A stretch of DNA of 27,881 bases from DATAEK01 sp036258055 (GCA_036258055.1 DATAEK010000314.1:1-27881), one strand, 5' to 3'; positions 1-10,196 are shown, counted from the stretch's first letter. Made by a program: numbers and translations. The notes: a model not told the origin generated them from the letters alone.

Positions 1-712
1 GGGCGTCATTCAACGCGTTGATCAACGCAAACGCCTTGTCGTTCTCGTTGCCCAGTGGGCGAACGGTCCGGCCTTCGAAGGTGTACGTTGCCGGCTGCGC
101 GGCAGGGAGGCTCGGCGCCATGCTTGACTGGTTCCCCGCCATCGTCAGATTAATCGCCAGGTGGTGGCCGCCAAACTGCAACATCCACGGTGCCGTCACC
201 GACGGCGTTCCCAGGAACGCGAGGTAATACTCGTCCTCGCCGAACCGGACACCGCCACCCCCGCGGGCGCCGCCGCGGCCCTGCCCACCGCCCGCTGCGC
301 CAGATCTGCCCTCGGCTGCAGTCCGGAGCACTTCGTCGCCGCGCATGATGTCGTTGATCTTGCGATACCCATCGCGACTCAGCGCCGTCGCGAGCAGGCT
401 CATGACGGAGGCGCGCTGCGCCGGCGTCACATCTCCCAGCCGCAAGCCCTCGCGTTGAAACATCGGGCTCGGAAGGTTGGACCATCTCGTCTTCTGCGGT
501 CCCTCGAATGGGAACTGGACCTTGGCTCGACCCGCATCGTCGAGCGTGGTCAGGAGGGCCTGCGCGGAGGCGACAATACGCGCCGTGGCGTCAGAGGGCG
601 AACCTGGTGACGTCGCCTGCGACGCAGCACCGCGTTGAGCGAGACCTGTCGCAACGACGGTGATGAACAAGCCAAGGCAGATGGTCGAAGCCAATTGAAC
701 AGGTGAACGCAT
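1..712 (-). CDS. DUF3500 family secreted protein, C-terminus cut by window edge
   Basis: The frame is open from an ATG at 712 to the window edge, giving 237 codons without a stop, so the 3' end lies outside. The N-terminus (MRSPVQLAST, then a hydrophobic stretch ending near ATGLAQRG) looks like a signal peptide, so export is inferred. The body carries motifs I associate with DUF3500: GYRKINDIMRGDE, FGEDEYYLAFLGTPS, PWMLQFGGHHLAIN and VRPLGNENDKAFALINAL. A Gly/Arg-rich linker lies between the second and third blocks. The biochemical role of DUF3500 is not established; the conserved His pair in the GGHHLAIN block might bind a metal, which is speculation. It is transcribed divergently from the padR-permease pair. 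The family call is fairly firm, the function unknown. Confidence 0.85.
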   Translation of the reverse strand, partial: MRSPVQLASTICLGLFITVVATGLAQRGAASQATSPGSPSDATARIVASAQALLTTLDDAGRAKVQFPFEGPQKTRWSNLPSPMFQREGLRLGDVTPAQRASVMSLLATALSRDGYRKINDIMRGDEVLRTAAEGRSGAAGGGQGRGGARGGGGVRFGEDEYYLAFLGTPSVTAPWMLQFGGHHLAINLTMAGNQSSMAPSLPAAQPATYTFEGRTVRPLGNENDKAFALINALNDA

Positions 713-832
713 TGGAGGATCCTAGACCGAAAACACCGCAAAGCTTCACATGGGTCCTCGGCCCCTTCGCTCGGCGAAACATCCTGAGTCCGGCAGCATT
801 CGACCCCGTCATGATTTGTTGAGGTCCCACCA

Positions 833-861
833 TTGCGCGGCCGGCTCCCTCGCGTAATAAT
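833..861 (+). promoter_or_regulatory. Putative padR promoter
   Basis: An AATAAT hexamer at 856-861 lies 17 bp after TTGCGC at 833-838. The -10 is good and the -35 weak. The predicted transcription start falls inside the first of two palindromes described next, which would suit repression by the encoded PadR protein. Confidence 0.45.
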
Positions 862-886
862 GGACATGTCCGAAATGGACATGTCC
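862..886 (+). promoter_or_regulatory. Tandem palindromic operator, probable PadR binding site
   Basis: Two identical perfect palindromes, GGACATGTCC, lie at 862-871 and 877-886, with centres 15 bp apart. They sit between the -10-like hexamer and the padR start codon. PadR-family repressors commonly bind dyads containing ATGT/ACAT half sites, and autoregulation is usual. The direct repeat is seen in the sequence; binding by this PadR is inferred from position. Confidence 0.7.
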
Positions 887-888
887 AG

Positions 889-1214
889 ATGCTGAAGCCG
901 ATTCCACTTCATATACTCCTTGCCCTCGCCGATGGTGACAGCCACGGCTACGCCGTCATGCAGGCCATCCGTGCGCGGACCAACGGCAGCGTCGCCGTGC
1001 AGACCGCCTCGTTCTATCGGCATCTCGGCAAGCTCATCGACGAAGGCTGGGTCGCCGAGGCACCCGGCCGGCGCGAAGGCGACGATCCGCGGCGCGGAAC
1101 GTATTACCGAATCACACCGCGCGGCCGACAGGCGCTTGCCGAAGAGAAGCGACGCCTGACCGAGCTCGTCGCGCAGATGAAGAAGGTGCGTCTGTCTCCT
1201 CGAAAGGCGAGCGT

Positions 1215-1218
<4 letters not shown>
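889..1218 (+). CDS. PadR family transcriptional regulator
   Basis: This 109-residue protein has the PadR winged-helix pattern: the opening IPLHILLALADGDSHGYAVM, then the recognition-helix region VQTASFYRHLGKLIDEGWV, then the wing RGTYYRITPRGRQALAEE. The length is normal for the short PadR class. The ATG at 889 is the only in-frame start close by, and there is no Shine-Dalgarno sequence before it because the operator occupies that space. Its stop overlaps the start of the permease gene in ATGA, so the two are probably co-translated. PadR genes directly upstream of ADOP permeases are characteristic of Acidobacteria. The likely role is repression of its own operon; the inducer is unknown. Confidence 0.92.
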
Positions 1219-3893
<2,675 letters not shown>

Positions 3894-3953
3894 CCGGCGC
3901 CAGAACACCGCTCAACGCCTCGTGGCGGACCCGCCGAACTCTGAATTCTTTAA

Positions 3954-3983
3954 TTGACATCCAATCGTGCGCCTTGGTACAGT
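3954..3983 (+). promoter_or_regulatory. Sigma-70-type promoter for the secreted protein gene
   Basis: A perfect TTGACA at 3954-3959 is followed after 18 bp by TACAGT at 3978-3983. An AT-rich leader follows. The start codon at 4029 is preceded by GGAGAGG at 4016-4022, six bases upstream, which fixes the start. Confidence 0.65.
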
Positions 3984-4028
3984 CTCGGCAACTTTTAATT
4001 ATTTAAGAGTTAAGCGGAGAGGATCCCG

Positions 4029-5084
4029 ATGGGCGTGCGAGTCCTGCTGGTAACGGTTGGAGTCATTTCAGTGCTCGCCTCAGCGGGAACCAACTCGCCG
4101 AACGACCCGGCGCGAGCATTCCTCATCAGTTCGCTGAACGTGACAAGTTCCGACATGCACCGGATCGATTCCGGTCAGGTCTTTTCACGTACGCTCGACG
4201 TGAGCGACCGGCGGGAGGTGGCGACGCTCGGCGTCGTACGCGTCAAAATGACCCCGGCGTTCTACGTCGAGCGCCTCGCTGATATCGCCCACTTCAAACG
4301 GGATGAGGCGGTACTCCAGATCGGCACGTTTGGAAATCCACCGGATGTCGGAGACGTCGCCGATCTGACACTCGACGATTCCGATGTCCGGAGCCTCCGC
4401 GGGTGTCGCGTGGGAGATTGCGGCATCCAGCTGTCTGCCGAAGCGATCGAGCGCTTCCGGCACGACGTGGACTGGGAACGGGCGGATGCGCCGCGGCAAG
4501 CAAACGTTCTGATGCGCGAGATCCTCGTCGACTACGTTGCGAAGTACCGCAAGGCCGGGACGCGCGCCTCCATGCAGTACGCCGATCGGGCAGAGCCGTT
4601 GAACCTGGCGCGGGAATTTGTCTCGCTCGCCGCTTCGGATTTGGGCGCCTGGCAGCGATTCCCGGCGCTGCGTCGGCATTTGTTGGCGTATCCGGCTGAC
4701 GGCGTCTCAGGCGCGATCGACGTGTTGTATTGGTCCAAAGAAAGGGTCGGCCGGAGAGGCGTCGTGAGCATCACGCACCTCGCGATCAATCGCACCGCCA
4801 GTGAGTCAGGGGCGGAGTACGCGATTGCGTCGAAGCACCTCTATGGAACCCACTACTACGACGCCTCGCTTGGGCTCACCATTCTCGTGCGCGACAGCTC
4901 GACATCATCGCCCGCCACCTATCTGGCGTACGTGAATCGTTCCCGCGTCGATGTCTTCGACGGGATCTTCGGCGGCATTGCCCGGCGAATTGTGACGACG
5001 CGGGCACGCTCGACGGTGTCCGACCAGCTCGCGCGCATGCAGCAAAGCCTGGAGCAGCAGTTTGCCCTGAGCCACGCGCACTGA
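4029..5084 (+). CDS. Secreted protein of unknown function
   Basis: I do not recognise a characterised family for this 351-residue protein. The first 20 or so residues (MGVRVLLVTVGVISVLASAG) form a signal peptide, so export is likely. Two closely spaced cysteines (RGCRVGDC, about residue 125) could form a disulphide or bind a ligand. The C-terminal third contains KHLYGTHYYDASLGLTILV and YVNRSRVDVFDGIFGGIARR, which look like conserved blocks of a family of exported hypothetical proteins, and it ends with a Gln-rich helix. It is monocistronic, with its own promoter and a strong ribosome binding site, which argues for a real and well-expressed gene. Confidence 0.8.
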   Translation: MGVRVLLVTVGVISVLASAGTNSPNDPARAFLISSLNVTSSDMHRIDSGQVFSRTLDVSDRREVATLGVVRVKMTPAFYVERLADIAHFKRDEAVLQIGTFGNPPDVGDVADLTLDDSDVRSLRGCRVGDCGIQLSAEAIERFRHDVDWERADAPRQANVLMREILVDYVAKYRKAGTRASMQYADRAEPLNLAREFVSLAASDLGAWQRFPALRRHLLAYPADGVSGAIDVLYWSKERVGRRGVVSITHLAINRTASESGAEYAIASKHLYGTHYYDASLGLTILVRDSSTSSPATYLAYVNRSRVDVFDGIFGGIARRIVTTRARSTVSDQLARMQQSLEQQFALSHAH

Positions 5085-5436
5085 ATGACCGGTCTGAAGA
5101 CCTCGACCAGAACCTCGCTTCGCTAGGGTTGGCGGGAGCATCTGCGAGACACATCCGGCGAGACCCGTCAGCACGATGTGTGGCTGCCGACCGACGCGCG
5201 CGACGCTGCTCCGATCCAGGCTCGATCCCACAACAAATCCATCAAACACGGGAGACGAGCGATGCCGCGCTTGTCGCGATACCATGCTCGGCGATGCGGG
5301 CCGCATTGCGAGCCTAAATCAGGGCATTTGCCAGTTTCCTCACGACTCGGCTGCAGGCCGGCGGCGCCGCTTCGTTCGTGAGGTCGGTGACATTCGTTCG
5401 TCGTGACGATTCCCGCGACAGAACAAGAAGGTGGAG
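5085..5436. other. Intergenic region without a supported gene
   Basis: About 350 bp lie between the secreted protein gene and zwf. A 39-codon ORF at 5262-5381 has a weak GGAG upstream but no recognisable features. TTCGTTCGT occurs twice, near 5371 and 5393, just before zwf. I see no convincing promoter or terminator. Confidence 0.4.
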
Positions 5437-6831
5437 ATGAGCGACACACACTCCGACGCGCTGGTGTTTTTCGGGGCGACGGGCGATCTGGCGTACAAGA
5501 AAATCTTCCCCGCGCTGCAGGCGATGGCCAAGCGCGGCAACCTCGACGTGCCGGTCATCGGCGTCGCCAAGGCGGGTTGGACCCTCGACCAGTTGCGCAC
5601 ACGCGCGCAGGAGAGCGTCGAGAAGTACGGGGGGCTGGACCGGGACGCGTTCGCGAAGCTGAGCGGACTGCTTCGATACGTCGACGGCGACTACCGAGAG
5701 CCGGCGACGTTCGAGGCGCTCCGACGCGCGCTCGGGGACGCAGCGCACCCCGCGCACTACCTCGCGATCCCACCCCCGCTCTTCGGGCCCGTCGTCGAAC
5801 AACTGGCTCGATCGGGATGCGCGAAAGGAGCCCGCGTCGTCGTCGAGAAACCCTTCGGCGCGGACCTCGTCTCGGCGCGAGAACTGAATCGGATCCTGCT
5901 CGGTGTGTTCGTGGAGGGCGACATCTTCCGGATCGACCACTACCTCGGAAAGCGCGCTGTTCACAACATGCTCTTTTTTCGCTTTACGAATCCGCTCATG
6001 GAAGCCTTCTGGAATCGTACCCACGTCGAGAGCGTGCAGATCACGATGGCGGAAGACTTCGGCATCCAGGGCCGCGGCGCCTTCTACGACGCGACGGGCG
6101 CGGTCCGCGATGTCGTCCAGAACCACCTTTTCCAGGTGTTGAGCAATCTCGCGATGGAGCCGCCGGCGCGACTGGACAGCGAGTCCCTGCGGGACGAAAA
6201 GGTGAAGGTCCTGAAGTCCATTCCCGCTCTGGGGGCTGAGGACATCGTTCGTGGACAATTCCGCGGGTACCGCCAGGAGGCTGGCGTCGCGGTCGGTTCG
6301 CAGGTCGAGACGTTCGCCGCTGTCCGGCTCCGCATCGATTCCTGGCGGTGGCAGGGCGTTCCGTTCTACATTCGCACAGGAAAGTGCCTCCCCGTGACGT
6401 CGACGGAGGTCGTCGTTCGCCTGCGGCGGCCGCCCACGGTGTTCCCGACGGCTGCGCCGTTGTCGAACTATTTCCGGTTCCGCATCATCCCCCGGGTGAC
6501 GATTGCGTTCGGCGTCACGGTGATGGACGCCGCGGATCAGATGATCGGCCAGCGGGCCGAGCTCGTGGCGAGCCGACAGCCCGGCGCTGACGAAAAGGCC
6601 GCCTACGAGCGCGTCTTGAGCGATGCGCTCGATGGAGACGCCGAGCTGTTTGCGCGGATGGACTACGTCGAAGAGGCCTGGCGCATCGTCGACCCGGTGT
6701 TGACGATGAACACGCCGGTTCGCGAATATGAGCCGGGGACCTGGGGTCCCACCGATCGTCCGGAGGACATCATCCCTCCCGGAGGATGGGCCAACTCGCC
6801 GATCGAAGAGGGAGCGTCGATACCTCGCTGA
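5437..6831 (+). CDS. zwf: Glucose-6-phosphate 1-dehydrogenase
   Basis: The enzyme oxidises glucose 6-phosphate to 6-phosphogluconolactone with NAD(P)+, the entry step of the oxidative pentose phosphate and Entner-Doudoroff routes. The dinucleotide-binding motif GATGDLA is at residues 13-19, EKPFGADL is near 138, and the active-site signature RIDHYLGK near 165 contains the catalytic His-containing block. At 464 residues it is slightly shorter than most bacterial homologues (about 480-510) but lacks no core motif. I chose ATG 5437, with AAGG five bases upstream; a GTG at 5431 is an alternative adding two residues. No 6-phosphogluconolactonase or gnd gene is adjacent, so it is not in a pathway operon here. 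Confidence 0.95.
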   Translation: MSDTHSDALVFFGATGDLAYKKIFPALQAMAKRGNLDVPVIGVAKAGWTLDQLRTRAQESVEKYGGLDRDAFAKLSGLLRYVDGDYREPATFEALRRALGDAAHPAHYLAIPPPLFGPVVEQLARSGCAKGARVVVEKPFGADLVSARELNRILLGVFVEGDIFRIDHYLGKRAVHNMLFFRFTNPLMEAFWNRTHVESVQITMAEDFGIQGRGAFYDATGAVRDVVQNHLFQVLSNLAMEPPARLDSESLRDEKVKVLKSIPALGAEDIVRGQFRGYRQEAGVAVGSQVETFAAVRLRIDSWRWQGVPFYIRTGKCLPVTSTEVVVRLRRPPTVFPTAAPLSNYFRFRIIPRVTIAFGVTVMDAADQMIGQRAELVASRQPGADEKAAYERVLSDALDGDAELFARMDYVEEAWRIVDPVLTMNTPVREYEPGTWGPTDRPEDIIPPGGWANSPIEEGASIPR

Positions 6832-6894
6832 CGTCGACAGAAAGGCTGCATCGCCGACTCCGACCGAAAGGCAGATGCTGCCCAGGACAAGTCT

Positions 6895-7962
6895 ATGATC
6901 ATCCCTACTGAACCCATTGGAAGCATCCCACGTCCGCCTGACCTGGTCGCGGCATGGGCTGACAAGGCATCCGGTCGAATCTCTGTTGCACGATTCGAGC
7001 AGATCGCCGAGAACGCGCTCCGCGATACCATCCGCCGGTTCGAGGACACGGGCTCGCCAATCATCACGGATGGTGAACAGGCCAAGTCGAGTTTCGCTAC
7101 GTATCCTCTGGACGGCGCGACGGGCCTTGCCTCCAACGGCGTGGTCATTCCGTTCGAAGATGGGCATACCCGCCAGCTTCCTCGGCTGACCACCGGGCCA
7201 TTCCGCTATGCGACGTACGCTTCGAAGTATCTGGCGACCGCAAAGCGACTGACCAGGTTGCCCGTGAAGCAAGCCGTGATTTCGGCATCGGCGTTGAGCT
7301 TGCTGTACCCCGAAGCAGGAATTCCGGGCTATCCACGCGAAGCCTTCCTGACGGACCTGGTCAACGAAGCCGTGGCGGACATCCGCCAGTGCCTCGATGA
7401 GGGCGCCGATAGCGTTCAAATCGACTTCACTGAAGGGCGCCTTTCGCTGAAGCTCGATCCTTCCGCAGGGCTGCTCGAGACTTTCGTCGCCCTGAACAAC
7501 CGAGTCCTTGATCAGTTTTCCAGCGAGGAGCGCAGGCGTATCGGTGTGCACACGTGTCCGGGTGGTGACCGAGACTCGACCCACAGTGCCGATATCGACT
7601 ACGCAGGGCTGCTACCCACACTTTTTCGCCTCCATGCGGGGCGGTTCTACGTCCAATTAGCGAGTGAAAGAGATCCGGAGCGCGTGCTCCAGATCATTCG
7701 CCAGCATACTCAACCCGATCAAACCGTCTTCGTCGGTGTGACTGATCCGATCAACCCGATCGTGGAAACGGCGGAACAAGTACGTGACCGGATTCTTCTG
7801 GCCGCCAGGTACCTGCCTGTCTTGCGGTTGGGAACAACCGACGACTGCGGCTTCGCGCCGTTTGCTGACGACACGTCAACGTCACGGGAGATTGCGTTCG
7901 CGAAGATCCGCGCGCGCGTCGCCGGGACGGAGCTCGCCGCACAAAGACTGACCGGCGCTTGA
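6895..7962 (+). CDS. Cobalamin-independent methionine synthase (MetE C-terminal-like) methyltransferase
   Basis: This 355-residue protein corresponds to the catalytic barrel of MetE without its N-terminal half. Probable zinc ligands can be matched by position with the MetE set His-Cys-Glu-Cys: GVHTCPGG (His about 219, Cys about 221), Glu in QLASERDPE (about 258) and Cys in TTDDCGFAPF (about 318). The opening IPTEPIGSIPRPPDL is also typical of the family. Full-length MetE makes methionine from homocysteine and 5-methyltetrahydrofolate polyglutamate. Single-domain relatives may use other methyl donors such as methylcobamide or a corrinoid protein, so the exact substrate is uncertain. AGGA lies eight bases before the ATG. 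It follows zwf after 63 bp and may be co-transcribed. Confidence 0.85.
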   Translation: MIIPTEPIGSIPRPPDLVAAWADKASGRISVARFEQIAENALRDTIRRFEDTGSPIITDGEQAKSSFATYPLDGATGLASNGVVIPFEDGHTRQLPRLTTGPFRYATYASKYLATAKRLTRLPVKQAVISASALSLLYPEAGIPGYPREAFLTDLVNEAVADIRQCLDEGADSVQIDFTEGRLSLKLDPSAGLLETFVALNNRVLDQFSSEERRRIGVHTCPGGDRDSTHSADIDYAGLLPTLFRLHAGRFYVQLASERDPERVLQIIRQHTQPDQTVFVGVTDPINPIVETAEQVRDRILLAARYLPVLRLGTTDDCGFAPFADDTSTSREIAFAKIRARVAGTELAAQRLTGA

Positions 7963-8173
7963 TCAACGCGCGGGTTGCCGTCCCGCGTCCGATGCGGATG
8001 GGCGCATGATCTTCGCGCCCAGTCCGCAGAGTTTGGTCGTGCTGACGGCAGAGTCGCACCTGGCAGCGCAACGGATGACGGTGCTCGTGAACTGGCGATC
8101 CGCGTTGCCCGAGTGAGGCGCACAGCGGCGTCCCATCCCGACGACGTTAAGGCCTCTTCCTGACGAGCGGCCC

Positions 8174-8201
8174 CTGACCTATGCCGGGACTGCGGTATAC
8201 T
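8174..8201 (+). promoter_or_regulatory. Promoter for the small membrane protein operon
   Basis: CTGACC at 8174-8179 and TATACT at 8196-8201 are separated by 16 bp. The repeated structured leader begins seven bases after the -10 hexamer, so the transcript would start just before or within it. Confidence 0.6.
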
Positions 8202-8208
8202 ATTGATC

Positions 8209-8254
8209 CTTTCCTGAGCCTCCCGGCCTGCACCGGCCGCCAGCCTCATCAAAG
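8209..8254 (+). ncRNA. Repeated structured leader element, copy E0
   Basis: This copy runs from CTTTCCTGAGCC to CCTCATCAAAG. It can fold with an outer stem CTTT/AAAG, an internal loop, an inner stem TGAG/CTCA, and an apical hairpin GGCC/GGCC. Three further copies with the same order of parts lie at 9889-9936, 11728-11772 and 12600-12656, all on the minus strand and all in the same orientation relative to their downstream gene. Type ncRNA is used here for a putative cis-regulatory RNA; function is inferred from position and conserved pairing. Confidence 0.6.
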
Positions 8255-8311
8255 TGGCTGGCGAGGAATTCTCCTACCAACCGGTTCGGCACGCGGTGCT
8301 CCGAGGCTCTC

Positions 8312-8554
8312 ATGCATACCGGTAGTCGATCCCTTCAGGGCGCAGTACTCGGGTGTTTTCTGGGTTTGCTCGCGTTGTTCACCGCAACGGGCACGCTCGG
8401 CCTCGCCAATTACGCCGCCGTGGCCACCGTTCTCTTGTCTCTCACGGTGATCGTCAAGCTGGCGTACGGCAAGGCAGACGGTACGCGCAGCCTGCCACAA
8501 CTCGTCGCCGCGTCTGACGTCGGTCTCGTGGAGGGCCACCAACGGCGGCCCTGA
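8312..8554 (+). CDS. Small membrane protein
   Basis: This 80-residue protein has two closely spaced hydrophobic segments, about residues 10-32 (AVLGCFLGLLALFTATGTLG) and 33-50 (NYAAVATVLLSLTVIVKLAY), then a polar tail of 30 residues. No enzymatic motif is visible. GAGG lies five bases before the ATG. It is the first gene after the promoter at 8174-8201 and the E0 leader, about 57 bp downstream of the element, and probably shares a transcript with the zinc-ribbon gene 90 bp later. The family is not recognised. Confidence 0.6.
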   Translation: MHTGSRSLQGAVLGCFLGLLALFTATGTLGLANYAAVATVLLSLTVIVKLAYGKADGTRSLPQLVAASDVGLVEGHQRRP

Positions 8555-8644
8555 TCGCGGCGGCCCATCCGATGTTGGTGATGCCTTCGCCCGGCACGCA
8601 GCAGCGCCGGCATCAAGTGATTGACACTGAACAGGAGCCCGACC

Positions 8645-8836
8645 ATGACGCAGTTGAAGCGTACCGATCCACCGCCGCCGGCTCACCAGTGCCCGGTCTG
8701 TCACTTCCCTCAAACCAAGCTCCAGCGGCGTTTGAGCGAAACGACCCACGGGTCCACGATTTACGTCTGCGCCCGCGCTGGTGAATGCAGCGTCGGCGTC
8801 AATCTGAGCCAGGTCGAAACCTGGGTTGCAGTCTAG
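8645..8836 (+). CDS. Small zinc-ribbon protein
   Basis: This 63-residue protein has one Cys pair near the N-terminus (QCPVCHFPQ, residues about 16-19) and a second spaced pair (YVCARAGECSVG), together making a four-cysteine zinc-ribbon-like arrangement. The start is well supported by AGGAG at 8633-8637, seven bases before the ATG; GTG or ATG codons further upstream are less likely. The second pair is spaced CX5C rather than CX2C, which is unusual. Such small ribbons often contact nucleic acid or the transcription machinery, which would suit neighbours such as the RRM protein and helicase, but no specific function can be assigned. Confidence 0.65.
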   Translation: MTQLKRTDPPPPAHQCPVCHFPQTKLQRRLSETTHGSTIYVCARAGECSVGVNLSQVETWVAV

Positions 8837-9145
8837 TGGAATGTAACGCCTGAATCGGGAGCAGCCGCTCCGTGTCGCGGCCGTGGAACTTCACGTCGAC
8901 GCGACAAACTCGAGTGCTACCGGATCAGCTGACCCAGCCACAATCGTGACCGCCCACGTCGAAGGTGTGCTAAGCTCACGGGCAGGTGGAAGACAGCCGC
9001 CTGCTACAGCGCGCCCCGAGCCGAACCGAGTCGTAAGTCTCGCTTCTCCTTCCGACGTGATCTCCTAGCGTCAGCTGATCCATCGGGATCCATGCCGGAT
9101 CCCCGTTAACCTGCATGCTCCCTTGTGGAGCGGAAGCGAGTACAG
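8837..9145 (+). other. Intergenic region and structured leader of the RRM gene
   Basis: No gene is supported in these 309 bp. A possible extended -10 (TGTGCTAAG, ending near 8974) has only a poor -35. A perfect hairpin, GGGATCC at 9085-9091 and GGATCCC at 9097-9103 with a 5-base loop, lies 42 bases before the RRM start. There is no T-tract after it, so it is more likely a leader structure than a terminator. Confidence 0.45.
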
Positions 9146-9448
9146 ATGTCCAGAAAGCTTTACGTTGGCAATCTCCCTTACGAGACCAGTGACCAAGACC
9201 TGCAGACGCTGTTTGCAGCCGCTGGTACCGTTGAAACCGTCAACGTGATACGCGACGCGGCGACGGGCCGTGCGCGTGGGTTCGCGTTTGTCGAAATGGC
9301 GACGGATGAAGAGGCGCAGGCCGCGATCCGTCAGCTCGCCGATCAGACGTTCGGCGGACGCCAACTGACGGTCAACGAAGCGCGACCGAAAGAGCAGTCA
9401 GGCGGCGGCGGATACCGAAGCCAGTCGCGTCGGTCCGAACGTTGGTAG
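9146..9448 (+). CDS. RRM-domain RNA-binding protein
   Basis: This 100-residue protein is a single RNA recognition motif plus a short basic tail. RNP2 is KLYVGNLPY near residue 4, and RNP1 is RGFAFVEM near residue 43, with the aromatic residues that stack on RNA bases present in both. The tail is Gly/Arg/Ser-rich (SGGGGYRSQSRRSERW), as in bacterial and cyanobacterial Rbp proteins, which are often cold-induced. The ATG at 9146 gives the usual N-terminus MSRKLYVGN; an upstream GTG would add seven unneeded residues. The nearby DEAD-box helicase supports a role in RNA structure or stability, possibly at low temperature. Confidence 0.93.
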   Translation: MSRKLYVGNLPYETSDQDLQTLFAAAGTVETVNVIRDAATGRARGFAFVEMATDEEAQAAIRQLADQTFGGRQLTVNEARPKEQSGGGGYRSQSRRSERW

Positions 9449-9457
9449 ACACTTAGA

Positions 9458-9655
9458 TCACAGAGAATCGGGCGCGTCGACACCGGCCGACGCGCCGACT
9501 TCTGCGAGCTCCGCGAGGCGCTTCATGGCCTTTTCACGGAGGGTCGCCGCATCCCGGGCGATGGCGGCCTCGCCCGCCTGCTCGACGCGAGGCACTCGCC
9601 GGTCCAGTGCCGCGATCAGTTCCCGGAGCTCGCGTGCCAGCTCGCTGTTGGTCAC
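9458..9655 (-). CDS. Small helical protein of unknown function
   Basis: This is a 65-residue, charged, almost wholly alpha-helical protein (MTNSELARELRELIAALD, followed by Ala/Arg/Glu-rich repeats and ending GASAGVDAPDSL). The GTG start overlaps the stop of the upstream zinc-ribbon gene in the sequence GTGA, a classic translational coupling arrangement, and that overlap decides the start. It could form a helical hairpin or coiled coil. The family is not recognised. Its gene ends ten bases from the RRM gene, which is convergent. Confidence 0.65.
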   Translation of the reverse strand: MTNSELARELRELIAALDRRVPRVEQAGEAAIARDAATLREKAMKRLAELAEVGASAGVDAPDSL

Positions 9656-9870
9656 CGCCACGGATGCGCTCCGGCACGTCCACCATGACGGCGCGAGGTA
9701 TTCCACACCTCGCCGCAGCGTCCACAGCGCCAATAACTGTTCGCGTCAGGGCTCTTCGCGGCCGTGGTAATCGACGACGACTGACATTCGGGGCACGCGG
9801 TGGGAAGGGCCGTTGTGGAACTCGCCGTCGACGGCGCCCCGAAGTCCCGTCCGGAATTGAAGCGGCTCAC
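9652..9870 (-). CDS. Small zinc-ribbon protein behind leader E1
   Basis: This 72-residue protein has a flexible Ser/Thr/Ala-rich N-terminus and then CPEC (residues 26-29) and CGRCGEVW (residues 49-56), a clear four-cysteine zinc ribbon. The GTG at 9870 is chosen because GAGGAGG lies just upstream with a 5-base gap; ATG codons further upstream would run through the leader element. It is the first gene of a two-gene unit with the helical protein. The second half of the ribbon (YWRCGRCGEVWN) resembles zinc-finger ribbons of transcription-associated proteins. Function is unknown. Confidence 0.7.
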   Translation of the reverse strand: MSRFNSGRDFGAPSTASSTTALPTACPECQSSSITTAAKSPDANSYWRCGRCGEVWNTSRRHGGRAGAHPWR

Positions 9871-9888
9871 GATGCCCTCCTCGACTGT

Positions 9889-9936
9889 GCTTTGGTGAGG
9901 GCTGAAGGCCGGGATGGCCGCAGGGCTCAGGAAAGC
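9889..9936 (-). ncRNA. Repeated structured leader element, copy E1
   Basis: Read on the minus strand it starts GCTTTCCTGAGCCC and ends CCTCACCAAAGC. The predicted pairings are GCTTT/AAAGC, TGAG/CTCA and a GGCC/GGCC hairpin with loop ATCCC. A -10-like TATACT lies 13 bases upstream at 9950-9955. The segment GCCCTC of the 3' half can instead pair with GAGGGC, which overlaps the SD sequence of the zinc-ribbon gene. Confidence 0.65.
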
Positions 9937-9949
9937 GGTACGGACACCA

Positions 9950-9955
9950 AGTATA
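9950..9955 (-). promoter_or_regulatory. -10 hexamer upstream of leader E1
   Basis: TATACT on the minus strand; no convincing -35 hexamer is seen at the usual distance, so an activator or an alternative sigma factor could be needed. Confidence 0.45.
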
Positions 9956-10091
9956 GTCCATCGCGGCGTCGATGCTGCTGCCTGTGATACGATCGTGGTC
10001 GGATCTTCCAACGCGCTCTGCCGTTGTAGGCGTATCGAGCCTGCCCTGACTCGCTCCTCCTCAATTCCTTAGCTACGAACCGAAATCCGCT

Positions 10092-10182
10092 CGGAGCCTG
10101 CGCTCCGTCGCCGTGATGCCATCGTGGCGTCACCGGTGCCCACTTTTCTGCCCGTAACGCGTCGAGAGACGATGTCTCGGGC
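10092..10182 (+). promoter_or_regulatory. Structured 5' leader of the DEAD-box helicase gene
   Basis: Three successive pairings are visible: CGGAGC/GCTCCG at 10092-10107 with a four-base loop; a nine-pair hairpin GTGATGCCA/TGGCGTCAC at 10113-10133 with a TCG loop and one G-T pair; and GCCCG (10150-10154) with CGGGC (10178-10182), enclosing a short AGAC/GTCT hairpin and ending six bases before the SD sequence. Long leaders are common on cold-regulated helicase mRNAs; regulation here is inferred. Confidence 0.5.
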
Positions 10183-10196
10183 AATTCAGGAGATTC

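Noticed and set aside
5262..5381. 39-codon ORF with GGAG upstream before zwf
   Set aside because: SD spacing is long, composition is Arg-rich and no motif is present; could be chance.
5314..7584. A 756-codon minus-strand reading frame opposite zwf and the methyltransferase
   Set aside because: Both plus-strand genes carry unmistakable motifs; the antisense product has low-complexity Arg/Asp/His composition and no SD.
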